The position numbers and the translations under genes were made by a program. This document shows positions 33,526-43,440 of a stretch of DNA of 64,000 nucleotides, one piece after another. The notes beneath the pieces are model-generated. The model was given only the letters and a program-made list of their open reading frames with translations. It had not been told where the DNA came from and did no database searches. The DNA comes from Bacteroidales bacterium UBA6267 (lineage in GTDB: Bacteria > Bacteroidota > Bacteroidia > Bacteroidales > UBA1556). The DNA is taken from the NCBI GenBank assembly GCA_002440745.1, contig DJVB01000060.1, forward strand, positions 42,818 through 106,817, written 5' to 3'. Within the stretch, counting starts at the first letter, position 1; the number at the start of each line of letters is the position of its first letter.

Positions 33526-34065
33526 ATGAAAAGTTTAAAAATTATTTTAATGTTGGTGCTTTTTGCCTTCACCTTAAGCTCAAATGCTCAGAATAAGGCA
33601 AGCAAGATTGGCACGATTGATTCTCAAGAATTGATTAATATGATGCCGGAGTATGATTCCATTCAAACGGTTTATGAACGCGAATACCGTGAAATGGAAC
33701 AAGCCGGTCAACAAATGTATGCCGACCTTCAACGTTTACAAGATTATTATGTTAAAAACGTTGATAGCTTAACTCCTTTTATGAAAAGCATGAAGAAACA
33801 GGAAATTGAAGACCTTTCGGCACGTATCCAAACTTTTGAGCAAAATGCACAACAACAATTGCAGCAAACTATTCAACGCTTACAACAGCCCATCATCGAC
33901 AAAATCAAAAAGGCTATAGAGGATGTTGCAAAGGAAAATGGTTATACCCACGTAATCGACATTGCAAGCGGCTCTTTACTTTATTACGATCCAAGTTCCA
34001 GCATGATGGAATTGGTTAAGAAAAAATTAGGAATTACCGCTCCTACAGCTCCTAAGGCTGAATAA
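33526..34065 (+). CDS. OmpH/Skp family periplasmic chaperone 2
   Basis: A 179-residue paralogue of the preceding gene, with signal peptide (MKSLKIILMLVLFAFTLSSNAQ) from ATG 33526. The mature protein opens KIGTIDSQELINMMPEYDSIQ and has a coiled-coil arm that is very rich in Gln (QQQLQQTIQRLQQPI). It closes with AIEDVAKENGYTHVIDIASGSLLYYDPS. It probably forms its own trimer; whether it shares clients with the first copy is unknown. A strong terminator follows. Confidence 0.92.
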   Translation: MKSLKIILMLVLFAFTLSSNAQNKASKIGTIDSQELINMMPEYDSIQTVYEREYREMEQAGQQMYADLQRLQDYYVKNVDSLTPFMKSMKKQEIEDLSARIQTFEQNAQQQLQQTIQRLQQPIIDKIKKAIEDVAKENGYTHVIDIASGSLLYYDPSSSMMELVKKKLGITAPTAPKAE

Positions 34066-34084
34066 AACAAAAGATATTTCGTGA

Positions 34085-34120
34085 AAAACCGAGTCATAAA
34101 TGATTCGGTTTTTTTTTATT
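34085..34120 (+). terminator. Terminator after the bamA-ompH run
   Basis: Stem AAACCGAGTCAT / ATGATTCGGTTT (one G-T pair) with a 2-base gap and a run of T. Confidence 0.85.
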
Positions 34121-34252
34121 CAGTAACTAACAAATATGCAGTGTTTTGACCCTTCAATTAATTAGATGTCAGAACTATAATACACTTTCCATAGCAAATA
34201 CTCCTGAGATAGAAATTAAAATCTTTTTTTGAAAATAATCCATTTCTTGAAA

Positions 34253-34297
34253 AAGAAAAACCCTGAATCGACAATAGATTCAGGGTTTTTCTTCACG
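34253..34297 (-). terminator. Terminator of dsbD (also usable from the + strand)
   Basis: A perfect 17-bp stem AAGAAAAACCCTGAATC / GATTCAGGGTTTTTCTT with a 7-base loop. Read on the minus strand it ends in TTTTTCTTTTT, 15 bases after the dsbD stop. Confidence 0.9.
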
Positions 34298-34307
34298 AGC
34301 ATTTTTA

Positions 34308-36386
34308 TCACTGCCGACTCTTATATTCCTTCAAACCATCATCGAGGAATTTAAGGAAAATATTCACATCCAACTCATAGGCAGTAGGACCTGTCAATGG
34401 CTTTCCATTATTATCTAAGGCAAAATAATAAGGTTGAGAGGACTGGCCAAACTTGCTAATTTGTAGGTCGCTCCAAAGATTTCCAACACTGCGCAGGCGG
34501 TTACCAGAAAACTCCGACACTCGTTGCAACTCTTGCGGCAATGGCTTTTTATCATCAACAAAAAGAGAAATCAAAACATAATCATTCTCTAATTTTTCCT
34601 TAACACGAGGGTCGCTCCAAACGGCTAATTCCATATTGCGGCAATTAACGCATCCCCAGCCTGTAAAGTCTATGATTACAGGTTTATTATGCTTTTTAGC
34701 ATAGAGCATACCTTCCTCATAATTTTCAAATTTGGCATGAACCGTCCCATCATAAAGGTTAAAATCCTGAGTAGTTATTGGTGGGGAAAAAGCCGAAATT
34801 GCCTTTAACGGAGCACCCCAAAGTCCCGGAACCATATAAAGGGCAAAGGATAACGAAATGATTGCCAAGAAAGTACGTGTAACAGAAACTTTTTCGACAA
34901 CGCTATCATGCGGGAATCGCAGTTTTCCCAACAAATAAACTCCTAACAAAGCAAAAATCACAATCCACAAAACAAGAAAAACCTCTCTGTCGAGAATGCC
35001 CCAATGGTAAGCCATATCTGCAACCGATAGGAATTTAAGAGCAAGGGCAAGTTCGAGGAATGCCAAAACAACTTTCACGGTATTCAGCCAACCGCCAGAT
35101 TTTGGAAGATTCTTCATCATGGAAGGGAAAATGGCGAATAAGGTAAAAGGCAAAGCTAAAGCAATGGAAAAGCCCAGCATTCCCACAGCAGGTCCCCAAC
35201 CACCTTTTGTTACAGCTTCAACGAGCAAAGTGCCGATGATAGGTCCGGTACAAGAAAAGGAAACTAAAACTAAGGTAAAGGCCATGAAGAAAATAGAAAT
35301 GAGTCCACTTGTACTATCAGCCTTTTGGTCCATTTTGTTTGTCCATTTGGTTGGCAACTGAATTTCAAAAGCTCCAAAAAAGCTTATGGCAAAAACGACT
35401 AAAAGCAAAAAGAAGATTATGTTGAAAACTGCCGATGTGGAAAGAGCATTCAAGGCATCAGCCCCAAAAATTCCTGTAACACCCATTCCAAGAATCATAT
35501 AAATTCCAACGATTGAAAGTCCATAAATCACCGCATCGCGTTTTCCTTTTGCGGCATCCTTCTTAATAAAAAAGCTTACTGTCATTGGTATCATCGGCCA
35601 AACGCACGGTGTCATCAAAGCAATCAAACCACCAACAAATCCAAGGATAAAAATCATCCACATTCCTTTATTGGCAATATCGTTGGCATTCTCATAATTC
35701 TTAAGTTCCTCAATAACAGGCTCCCAAATAAGTTTTTTGTACTCATCCTCATTAAGTTCGGCAGGTTCATTTACCGTGTTTTCTGTTGGATTAGTAACCG
35801 TAGATTCCGGTTCCTCAGTTGGTGCAACAACCTCATTCGCAGTCTCAGGGGCAACAGTAGTTGATGCATTCTCTACTTCGGAAGCAGATGACAAACCATC
35901 AACTGTATGCGAAAAATTATAAGTCAGAGGCATACAAGCTCCGTTGATACAGGCTTGATATTCAACTGCGCCATGAATCTTAATTTTTCCTTTCTCCGTA
36001 ATTTTTATTTTCTGCTTAAAAGTGGCAGTTGCATCCCAATATTTGGTCAAACCTCCCAATACTTCATCATATTCTTCTTTGGGCTTGGGACTTTCGCTAA
36101 CCTCCCCTACTGTTTTATAACCTTTTACATCATCAAAATAGAATGCCATCGGCATAGTTCCTTCTGTATATTGACTATAAAAATGCCATTGAGCATCAGG
36201 TGTTGCTTTGAAAATCAATTCATATTCATCACCCGTAATCTTTTTAACCTCCGATTTCCAACTGACCGGATCTTTTTGCTGAGATTCATTTTTAATCAAT
36301 CCTCCCAAATTCTGACCCTTAGAAACACCAGAAAAGCCTGCTATAAAAAGCAAAGGCAACATCAAATAGACTAAAAAATTCTTCAT
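34308..36386 (-). CDS. dsbD: Thiol:disulfide interchange protein DsbD family
   Basis: A 692-residue inner-membrane reductant carrier. The start is ATG 36386, which begins the signal peptide (KNFLVYLMLPLLFIAGFSG). The periplasmic N-terminal domain (about 30-170) holds a Cys pair in ACINGACMPL. A Glu/Thr/Val-rich linker follows. The membrane domain (about 240-560) has eight helices with the redox Cys pair in MTPCVWPMIP and FSCTGPIIG. The C-terminal thioredoxin-like domain has the CxxC GWGCVNCRNME. It takes electrons from cytosolic thioredoxin to periplasmic partners such as the TlpA-like proteins. All six Cys are present. Confidence 0.94.
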   Translation of the reverse strand: MKNFLVYLMLPLLFIAGFSGVSKGQNLGGLIKNESQQKDPVSWKSEVKKITGDEYELIFKATPDAQWHFYSQYTEGTMPMAFYFDDVKGYKTVGEVSESPKPKEEYDEVLGGLTKYWDATATFKQKIKITEKGKIKIHGAVEYQACINGACMPLTYNFSHTVDGLSSASEVENASTTVAPETANEVVAPTEEPESTVTNPTENTVNEPAELNEDEYKKLIWEPVIEELKNYENANDIANKGMWMIFILGFVGGLIALMTPCVWPMIPMTVSFFIKKDAAKGKRDAVIYGLSIVGIYMILGMGVTGIFGADALNALSTSAVFNIIFFLLLVVFAISFFGAFEIQLPTKWTNKMDQKADSTSGLISIFFMAFTLVLVSFSCTGPIIGTLLVEAVTKGGWGPAVGMLGFSIALALPFTLFAIFPSMMKNLPKSGGWLNTVKVVLAFLELALALKFLSVADMAYHWGILDREVFLVLWIVIFALLGVYLLGKLRFPHDSVVEKVSVTRTFLAIISLSFALYMVPGLWGAPLKAISAFSPPITTQDFNLYDGTVHAKFENYEEGMLYAKKHNKPVIIDFTGWGCVNCRNMELAVWSDPRVKEKLENDYVLISLFVDDKKPLPQELQRVSEFSGNRLRSVGNLWSDLQISKFGQSSQPYYFALDNNGKPLTGPTAYELDVNIFLKFLDDGLKEYKSRQ

Positions 36387-36497
36387 AATATTTATTGTGT
36401 TTAGTTTATTCAGCCAAATAGTTTGCAAAAATATAAAACCTTATATATGTTGATGACTTTATTATGATTGATTAACTTATTGAAAAAAATTCGATAT

Positions 36498-38297
36498 TTA
36501 AACCGTAATTCCCATTTTTCGCATCAAGTAGGTAGCATTAAAATTTTGGGCAACTCCGGGTTTAATCTTATAATCAAAATAAAGTTTATCATCAATAATA
36601 TCAGCTTCAAATCTCAAATTCTCAGTGAATTGCTTTTGCAAAACCGAAATTTTCGCAAGATTCAAATCATGGGTAGCAATAAGTCCATAAGCTTTCAAAT
36701 CGATTAGTTGTTTTAGAAGAGCAATACTTCCGGCTTCTTTATCGCCTGAGTTTGTTCCTTTTAAAATTTCATCGAGCAAAATAAAAGCTAAATCGCCTTT
36801 CTGCAATAGTTGTATAATTTCTTGAAGTCGAAGTAGTTCACTGTAAAAATAGGACTCGTTTTTCATCAAGGAATCCGAAGTGTGCAAGCTGGTTGCAATA
36901 TGTGCGGGTGTCAACTTAAAAGATTTAGCGCTGACAACCGAACCGGACATCGCTAAAACCATATTGCTTCCAACTGTTCTTAACCACGTGGATTTCCCTG
37001 CCATATTTGCTCCTGTAATAATCTTGAAATGCGGATTTCTCTCAATCTTAATATCGTTAGGCACGCAAAGTTCATCTGCCATCAGAGGATGCCTAAGCTG
37101 CTGAGCATCAAGCAAAACTTCATTTGAAATCTCGGGGAAAATCCAGCTTGGTTCATTATACCTCAAATTCGATAGGCTACAAAACGCATCCACAATTCCG
37201 ATATTATTAAACCAGATAATCATCTCCGTCAAGTTCTTTTCCTTCCATATTTCCACCTTCGATAGCATGCGCAAATCCCAAAGGAGATAAATATTAAGGA
37301 TAATCCCCATGATCATATTGAGTCGCTGATCTAATTTTTGGAGAATATGAGCTAATTCGGAAATATGCTCGAACGCAGTTTTCCCGTCTTCGGTCATTTC
37401 ATTTTGCAAGATATTCAGAGTCTCGCACTTGAATTTTTTCTGTTCAAAAAGCCTCAGCAAATCCACATACTTCATCAAAATAAAAGCGCGTTTGCTCAAT
37501 AAAATATAGCTTTTAGTAATCTTCTTTTGAAATGGGACTAAGTAAGCTAATGTCAGCAAGATGGAAATACCGGTTAAACTCCATGGGGTAAAATGAAAAA
37601 TTGAGGCGAGAGTTAAACCAATATTCAGGATTGGAATAATCTTCAAAGCTATTTTGAAATGCTTAGTTGAATTCACCCAAGATTTCTCTTTCATCCAGCG
37701 CACTAATCTTTTATAGTCGGAAGAATCTTCAGTAGCTAAGAGCCCAATCGCTCTGAACTCTTGCCTAAAATCCAGCTCCGTACTCAACTCTGAAATAGCT
37801 TCCTGATGGCTTATTATTTCTTCGGGATGTTGTTTCGGATAACGAAACCAGTGAGCCAAACGCCCTGATCCGCTTATTGTTACAGTACGATTTATTTTCT
37901 GAAACAAAGAATTTTCACCAAATAAATCTAAGTCTCGGGCATGCAAAGATTTTTTCTTTAAAAACCTGTTACCATCTTCAAATCCAGTCCAATTATTGTT
38001 CAAATAATTGATTTCTTCACGATTGATCCGCTTAAGCGATTCAACAAACTTTCTCTTTTGATGCAGCTTTTCATGCTGCTTCACCAAAATCACGAAAAGA
38101 ATTAACCCCAGAAATAGGGTATAAATTATTAAATTGACATTAGTTGTTGCAAAATAGATAACCAAACCAGAAACTAAAACAAACAAAACAAGTCGTAAAG
38201 CAGAAATAATATTTGATTTTTCAGAGATTTTAACTAACTGATTATTATATTCTTCCGCCCGATTAGAATAAACTTCCTTAATTTCTTTCTTGGTCAT
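36498..38297 (-). CDS. Membrane-anchored MutS-like ATPase
   Basis: A 599-residue protein with MutS domain III (lever) and domain V (ATPase) but no mismatch-binding domain I. N-terminal residues about 25-75 form two membrane segments (IISALRLVLFVLVSGLVIYF and NLIIYTLFLGLILFVILV), and a second pair lies near 210-250 (ALKIIPILNIGLTLASIF, SLTGISILLTLAYLVPF). The ATPase is intact: Walker A GANMAGKSTWL, Walker B FILLDEILKGTNSGDKEAG and switch LIATHDLNLA. This type is known in Bacteroidota, but its job is unclear; it cannot recognise mismatches the way MutS1 does. It is alone in its neighbourhood. Confidence 0.85.
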   Translation of the reverse strand: MTKKEIKEVYSNRAEEYNNQLVKISEKSNIISALRLVLFVLVSGLVIYFATTNVNLIIYTLFLGLILFVILVKQHEKLHQKRKFVESLKRINREEINYLNNNWTGFEDGNRFLKKKSLHARDLDLFGENSLFQKINRTVTISGSGRLAHWFRYPKQHPEEIISHQEAISELSTELDFRQEFRAIGLLATEDSSDYKRLVRWMKEKSWVNSTKHFKIALKIIPILNIGLTLASIFHFTPWSLTGISILLTLAYLVPFQKKITKSYILLSKRAFILMKYVDLLRLFEQKKFKCETLNILQNEMTEDGKTAFEHISELAHILQKLDQRLNMIMGIILNIYLLWDLRMLSKVEIWKEKNLTEMIIWFNNIGIVDAFCSLSNLRYNEPSWIFPEISNEVLLDAQQLRHPLMADELCVPNDIKIERNPHFKIITGANMAGKSTWLRTVGSNMVLAMSGSVVSAKSFKLTPAHIATSLHTSDSLMKNESYFYSELLRLQEIIQLLQKGDLAFILLDEILKGTNSGDKEAGSIALLKQLIDLKAYGLIATHDLNLAKISVLQKQFTENLRFEADIIDDKLYFDYKIKPGVAQNFNATYLMRKMGITV

Positions 38298-38398
38298 TTA
38301 TCGTCAAAATAACAAGGCTTTTCAAAAAGAAAACAATAGCGATTTTTGCCATTTTCTTAAAATTTAGTCTTTTTAAAAAGCCTTATTTGTATAAAATA

Positions 38399-40576
38399 CT
38401 ACTGAACTTTTGACCCAACTAAATTCATTTCTTTTATAAGATTAGTTGCGCCGGCATATTTATCGATGATGAAAAGCACATAGCGAATGTCCACCGAAAT
38501 TGTTCGTTGCAAATCCGGCTCAAAAGCTATGTCGCCGCTCATGGCTTCCCAATTACCATCGAAAGCAAGACCAATTAGCTCCCCTTTTCCATTGATAACA
38601 GGACTTCCCGAATTACCTCCAGTAATATCGTTATTGGATAAAAAGGCAACGTTCATAGTTCCATTTTCACCATAGAGCCCGTAATCTTTATCCATGTATA
38701 GTTGCTTCAATTTATCAGGAACAATAAACTCAGGATTATTTGGATCTTCTTTTTCGATAATGCCATCAAGTGTAGTAAAATGTTTGTAGATGATTCCATC
38801 AGCAGGCATATAATCTTTAACCTGACCATAAGTTAATCTCATAGTGAAATTTGCATCAGGATAGAAATTCTTATTAGAATCCATTTTACGAAGGGCATCA
38901 ATGTAAAGCCGGTTTGCTTTGCCAAGCTTAGAATAGGCTTCCATATAATCCTTATTGAGCTCGGAATGCTTTTCCACAAAAGCTTTTGTCAAATTATATA
39001 TTGGATCTTTTTGCAAGGTTTTTAAATTTGGATTTGCAACAAAAGCCTCAAAGCTTTCCTGAGATTTCATCACTGAAGAATTGATAATTTTATCAAACAT
39101 TTTGGCAAAATCATTTTTATACTTTTTAGCCCATTCCTTGAAAAGTTCAGGTTGCTGTTCTACAGGCACTTCCTGCTGATACATTCCTAAAATTTCAATG
39201 AATAATTTTCGGTCGGTTGGAGCATTAAAATCTTTGTAAAAACCTTTGCTAAAAGCTAAAATTTTGGACTTGAGTTCTTCAATAACCTTCTGATCAGGTT
39301 GTGTCTTTGTCAACTCTTTTTCTAAAATGCTTAGATTATTAGCAAGGCCGAAAATTTCGATACCATAAATTCCTTCGAAGAAATAATACCGTTCCAATGC
39401 ATATTTAGCCATCTCGTCGTAAGCAGTTTTTATATCAGGCAAGACCTTACCATACGTTTCCTGGCGCGATTCAAACTCATTAATCCAAGCAGTCATGCGG
39501 TTTTCGGTTTCGCGTTTTTTATCTGCAACATTTAATCTTTTCAAGCCACGGCTCATTCCAATAAAATTCTTCCAATAGTTTGAAACTCTGGCATATTTGG
39601 AAGCATACTGAATGCGAACTGCCGGATTGGCTTTCATATCTTCGCCCATAATGTCTAATTTCTTACGGCGAACTTTAATTCTTGTTGGATAAACATGTTG
39701 CAAATTGAACTCCACTCCATAAGATGAAAGATAGCGATCGGTACTTCCGGGATAACCCAAAATCATAGCGAAATCATTATTTTCTACACCATTTAACGAA
39801 ACCGGAAGAGAATGTTTAGGTTGATAAGGAACGTTATCAGGTGAATAATCGGCGGGCTTGCCATCGGCATCAGCATAAACTCTAAAAAGGCTGAAATCGC
39901 CGGTATGACGAGGCCACATCCAGTTATCGGTTTCGCCGCCAAATTTACCAATAGAAGATGGAGGTGCACCAACCAACCGAACATCTTTGAAAGTTTCGGT
40001 TATAAAGAGATAGTATTCATTTCCACCAAAGAAAGGTTTGATAACTGCATCATAATGAGTGCCTTCAACAGCCTCATTGGTCAACTGCTCTATTCTCTCT
40101 TTGATCAAATTATCCCTTTGACTCTCAGTCATTCCATCTTCAACATTTTCAAGAACTTTGCTTGTAACATCTTCAATACGAATTAGAAATTTAACAAAGA
40201 AACCCGGATTTGGCAATTCCTCATTGAAGCTTTTTGCCCAAAAACCATCGGTTAGATAGTCGTGCTCCACAGTGCTATGCTCCTGAATTTTTCCATAACC
40301 ACAATGATGATTGGTTAAAATCAGTCCCTGATTGGAAATAATTTCTCCTGTGCAACCGTTCCCAAACTGAACAATAGCGTCTTTCAAACTACTTTTGTTA
40401 ACTGAATAAATCTCTTCAGCAGTCAATTTCAGCCCCATACGTTGCATGTCGGTATAATTCAAACGTTCAATTAGAAGAGGCAACCACATGCCTTCATCTG
40501 CTTTTAACGTTTTAAAAGGAGATAAAACACTGATAAACAACGTAATGTAAATGCTTAATAAAATCTTTCTTTGCAT
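38399..40576 (-). CDS. S46 family dipeptidyl-peptidase, DPP7-like
   Basis: A 725-residue exported serine peptidase that removes dipeptides from the N-terminus of peptides. Signal peptide 1-26. The catalytic triad is visible: His91 in TNHHCG, Asp in WPRHTGDFSLFR (about 230) and Ser656 in GGNSGSPV. In Porphyromonas enzymes the residue 18 positions after the Ser sets the specificity: Gly in DPP7 (hydrophobic P1) and Arg in DPP11 (acidic P1). Here it is Gly674 (LAFDGNWEAM), so DPP7-like specificity is predicted. The enzyme is periplasmic, feeding peptide use as carbon source. The helical domain (about 280-560) is present in full. Confidence 0.93.
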   Translation of the reverse strand: MQRKILLSIYITLFISVLSPFKTLKADEGMWLPLLIERLNYTDMQRMGLKLTAEEIYSVNKSSLKDAIVQFGNGCTGEIISNQGLILTNHHCGYGKIQEHSTVEHDYLTDGFWAKSFNEELPNPGFFVKFLIRIEDVTSKVLENVEDGMTESQRDNLIKERIEQLTNEAVEGTHYDAVIKPFFGGNEYYLFITETFKDVRLVGAPPSSIGKFGGETDNWMWPRHTGDFSLFRVYADADGKPADYSPDNVPYQPKHSLPVSLNGVENNDFAMILGYPGSTDRYLSSYGVEFNLQHVYPTRIKVRRKKLDIMGEDMKANPAVRIQYASKYARVSNYWKNFIGMSRGLKRLNVADKKRETENRMTAWINEFESRQETYGKVLPDIKTAYDEMAKYALERYYFFEGIYGIEIFGLANNLSILEKELTKTQPDQKVIEELKSKILAFSKGFYKDFNAPTDRKLFIEILGMYQQEVPVEQQPELFKEWAKKYKNDFAKMFDKIINSSVMKSQESFEAFVANPNLKTLQKDPIYNLTKAFVEKHSELNKDYMEAYSKLGKANRLYIDALRKMDSNKNFYPDANFTMRLTYGQVKDYMPADGIIYKHFTTLDGIIEKEDPNNPEFIVPDKLKQLYMDKDYGLYGENGTMNVAFLSNNDITGGNSGSPVINGKGELIGLAFDGNWEAMSGDIAFEPDLQRTISVDIRYVLFIIDKYAGATNLIKEMNLVGSKVQ

Positions 40577-40711
40577 AGTTTATGTAATTTATAGTTTAAT
40601 AATTGTAGAATTTACGAATCGGCAAATATAACTAATTGCCTTAAACCGATTTAACCTATCGTTTTTTAAATATCAGATTCTAACTTGATTTTATCACAGA
40701 TTTCAAAATTG
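40577..40711. other. Spacer between S46 and T9SS genes
   Basis: About 135 bases, AT-rich, holding the promoter region of the S46 gene (minus strand). I see no distinct motif apart from the terminator hairpin just beyond it. Confidence 0.4.
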
Positions 40712-40752
40712 AAATAAAAAACCGCTTCCAAAGTCTTACCTTCAAAAGCGGT
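40712..40752 (-). terminator. Terminator of the T9SS PKD gene
   Basis: On the minus strand, ACCGCTT ... AAGCGGT (7 bp, 18-base loop that may pair further) followed by TTTTTATTTC, about 30 bases past the stop at 40781. Confidence 0.7.
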
Positions 40753-40780
40753 CCAAATAACTTGATCTAAGGTGAGAAAC

Positions 40781-42826
40781 CTACCTGATTATGAGGTGTC
40801 CGGTGTAATAATCCCCTGTATTTATTTGAATTCTAAACAAATAATTACCGGCAGGGAGATTATCTCTTTTTAGTAAAATCCCATTGGAATTTACCTGATA
40901 ATCAACATTTAAACTCTTTCCTAAATTATCAAACAACTCCAATTGAACAATAGATTTATGATTATTCATCAATTCAATAAAAGCCTGATCGGTAGTAGGA
41001 TTAGGAAATATTTTTATCAAATCATCTTTTCCATTTTCCCCAATGCCTTGTCCAACTGAAAGAACAACATTTTTACAAACTGTTGTTCCGTTTCCATTTA
41101 TGCTGGAAGCAGTCATGCAAACGTTGAAAGTACCTCCAATTGCAGGGAAAGTATGTGTTGGATTTTGCAAATTGGAACTTGCGCCATTGTTGTTAAAATC
41201 CCAATACCAAGTCGTTGGATTATTGGTAGATAAGTCAGTAAAGCTAACGGTTGGGTCGGCTGTAATGTCGAATGAAAAGTCAGAAACCGGTGCCGGATTG
41301 CCGCTGATTGGAATCAACATACAAACCGAATCCGAGCCATTGGAATTGGTGGCTTTGAGACAAACGTTAAAGGTGCCATCATGAGGAAAAGTGTGGGTTA
41401 TATTTGCATTTGTGTCAAATGGAGTTCCATCATTGAAATTCCAACGGTAGCTATCCGCATTGGTGGACAGATTAGTAAAGCTTACCGATGGGTCATTAGA
41501 GAGATTATAGGTATAATTGGCGTCAGGAGGTAAAGCAGGCACAGCAGTAACAACTCGAAAATGAAAATCAGAAGTGCCGGAAGTTCCTGAGGCTAAAGCC
41601 CATGTGCCAGAAGTAAGTTTATAAGATCTGCTAATTGTGCTTGGTTGAGTAATGGTAGCCCAAGCACCTCCTGATGGAACCGTGTAACCGATGAAAATGT
41701 CGCCATTAAGACCGGCAAGCTGAGCAGCGTAAGGTCGAAGATCGACAATGGTCATGGCACTTGTTTGGGTCAAAGTTGCGGACGGAAAAACTTTAATTGG
41801 AGTGATGATGTCAGTTCCGGGAACCCCAGAAGCCGAGGTCCAAATATGCACTAAGATGCTATCGTTTGGCCTATTCACATCGGTATAATTTCGTAATAAA
41901 ACTGCAGCAACAGTGGTTGGACCGGCAATGGTCATTTTCATAGCTGCTCCCGAACCTACCGCAATACTATCTACAAAATCCACTTGGCCGTTATCATAAA
42001 AAGTATGTTTTCCGGCAATAAAATTATAAACAGCCGTAGATATAGGGTTTCCGGTAGTTGTTGAATCCTTGGCATAGAGATGATAATCAACCAAAGAACC
42101 TGCCTGCAATTGCGGAATGATAAAAGAAAAATTTGTATTATTGATTGATGACGGAATTAACGTATCATTAGCAGCCCCATCCACTGAGTAGATAAGCTTA
42201 GCTTCAGCAACTCCAGAAATATCTATTATTGAAGCAGTTAGAGTATCTGCATAAAGTCTTCCTTCGTGATATTCGCGAGGAGTAAACACAATTAATGGGG
42301 GAGCAATATCGGTTGTATAAGATGTGATAGCGATGTCGTCGATATACATTCCGTCAAAGTTCACAGCCCCATCCGAGAAAAAACGAAAGCGAATCTTCAC
42401 GTTCGATTGCCCAACGAATCCGCCGAGAGAATAGGAGTATTGAGTCCAAACTGAGGAGGTGTCGTCCCAAGAATCTAAATTAACCCAAGTTGCACCACCA
42501 TCGCCAGAGACATCAAGATACATATAATCAAATCCACCTTCAATATTATAAATCGCCCAGAATGAAACAGTTGCAGCAAGCGCAGTGCTCAAATTCACCC
42601 CATTTGTCAATGTGGCATACGACAACTGATTATCCGTGTATGTGCCAATTGGACTTTCGGTGAGAGCATGAGTTGGCGAATGACTTTGAACAATGGATGT
42701 TCCCCAAGCGTTGGTTAATGTCCAGGCGGTTGTGCCTGATTCGAAATTGTCTGAAAAGACTACAGTTTGTGATTTTGCAAAATGCATTATAAAAATGCTA
42801 ATCGCAATTAGAAAAATTGTCCTCAT
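40781..42826 (-). CDS. Secreted PKD-repeat protein with immune-inhibitor-A-like domain and T9SS sorting domain
   Basis: A 681-residue exported protein. Signal peptide 1-20 (MRTIFLIAISIFIMHFAKSQ). Residues about 22-170 are an immune-inhibitor-A/MAM-like jelly-roll (FSDNFESGTTAW, MYLDVSGDGGATWVNL, NFDGMYIDDIAI), followed by an Ig-like segment and a second beta-sandwich. Two PKD domains (RWNFNDGTPFDTNANITHTF and WYWDFNNNGASSNLQNPTHTF) occupy about 430-590. The end (DDLIKIFPNPTTDQAFIEL to GHLIIR) is a type-A T9SS sorting domain. No peptidase motif is present, so it is likely a surface binding or adhesive protein. The ligand is unknown. Confidence 0.85.
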   Translation of the reverse strand: MRTIFLIAISIFIMHFAKSQTVVFSDNFESGTTAWTLTNAWGTSIVQSHSPTHALTESPIGTYTDNQLSYATLTNGVNLSTALAATVSFWAIYNIEGGFDYMYLDVSGDGGATWVNLDSWDDTSSVWTQYSYSLGGFVGQSNVKIRFRFFSDGAVNFDGMYIDDIAITSYTTDIAPPLIVFTPREYHEGRLYADTLTASIIDISGVAEAKLIYSVDGAANDTLIPSSINNTNFSFIIPQLQAGSLVDYHLYAKDSTTTGNPISTAVYNFIAGKHTFYDNGQVDFVDSIAVGSGAAMKMTIAGPTTVAAVLLRNYTDVNRPNDSILVHIWTSASGVPGTDIITPIKVFPSATLTQTSAMTIVDLRPYAAQLAGLNGDIFIGYTVPSGGAWATITQPSTISRSYKLTSGTWALASGTSGTSDFHFRVVTAVPALPPDANYTYNLSNDPSVSFTNLSTNADSYRWNFNDGTPFDTNANITHTFPHDGTFNVCLKATNSNGSDSVCMLIPISGNPAPVSDFSFDITADPTVSFTDLSTNNPTTWYWDFNNNGASSNLQNPTHTFPAIGGTFNVCMTASSINGNGTTVCKNVVLSVGQGIGENGKDDLIKIFPNPTTDQAFIELMNNHKSIVQLELFDNLGKSLNVDYQVNSNGILLKRDNLPAGNYLFRIQINTGDYYTGHLIIR

Positions 42827-42953
42827 AGTGTTAAATGTTTGTGATTGTTTGAATCGGTAAAATTAGTAAATATTTTTATAAAAACATTTTGATGTGAAAA
42901 AATGCACAAGTTTTTTTTATTGCTTGTGTCAATAGAGCTCAAATTCGATAATT

Positions 42954-43394
42954 ATGACTTGCAACATTTGGGATAAATATCAGGAAAACAATAATTTAGA
43001 AGATAGAAACAGCTATCCTCCACAAATTCAACAGCACTTAACAGAATGTGAAGTTTGCAGACAGAAAGAATTGATTGACAATAAACTAAGAGTTTTTGTT
43101 GAATCTCGACAGGAATTTAAAGCAGACCAATTTTTCACAGAACGATTGATGGCTAAAGTAACTGAAAGCCCGAATATTAATAGAAACCAAAACTCGCAAA
43201 CTCGTTTGTTCATTCGTTCAGCAGCAGCCGTTGCAATCTTAGTAACTTCCATTTCCCTCGGGATTTTAGCCGGTAGTTTTTCAGCAGGTTTTTATCAACA
43301 AAAATCTTCAAATACCTACTCCGAGCTTGCACAGGCTCTACAATTTGGCAGCGACGAGTTGAGCTTTGATTTAGTAGTTATCAATGAAGAATAA
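42954..43394 (+). CDS. Anti-sigma-factor-like protein with zinc-finger motif, no partner sigma gene
   Basis: A 146-residue inner-membrane protein. The N-terminal cytosolic part contains QHLTECEVCRQKE, the H-x3-C-x2-C motif of ZAS anti-sigma factors. One membrane helix (AAAVAILVTSISLGILAGSF) follows at about 90-110, with a short periplasmic tail. It would normally hold an ECF sigma factor at the membrane, but no sigma gene lies next to it; the upstream neighbour is on the opposite strand. It is followed by two Spy/CnrX-like genes, 46 and 21 bases apart, a set that resembles the CnrYX and Cpx/Spy modules. The function is inferred from motif and context. Confidence 0.75.
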   Translation: MTCNIWDKYQENNNLEDRNSYPPQIQQHLTECEVCRQKELIDNKLRVFVESRQEFKADQFFTERLMAKVTESPNINRNQNSQTRLFIRSAAAVAILVTSISLGILAGSFSAGFYQQKSSNTYSELAQALQFGSDELSFDLVVINEE

Positions 43395-43440
43395 TAGGCA
43401 AATAATAATTCATAAAACATTATAATTCAACTCAAAAGAA

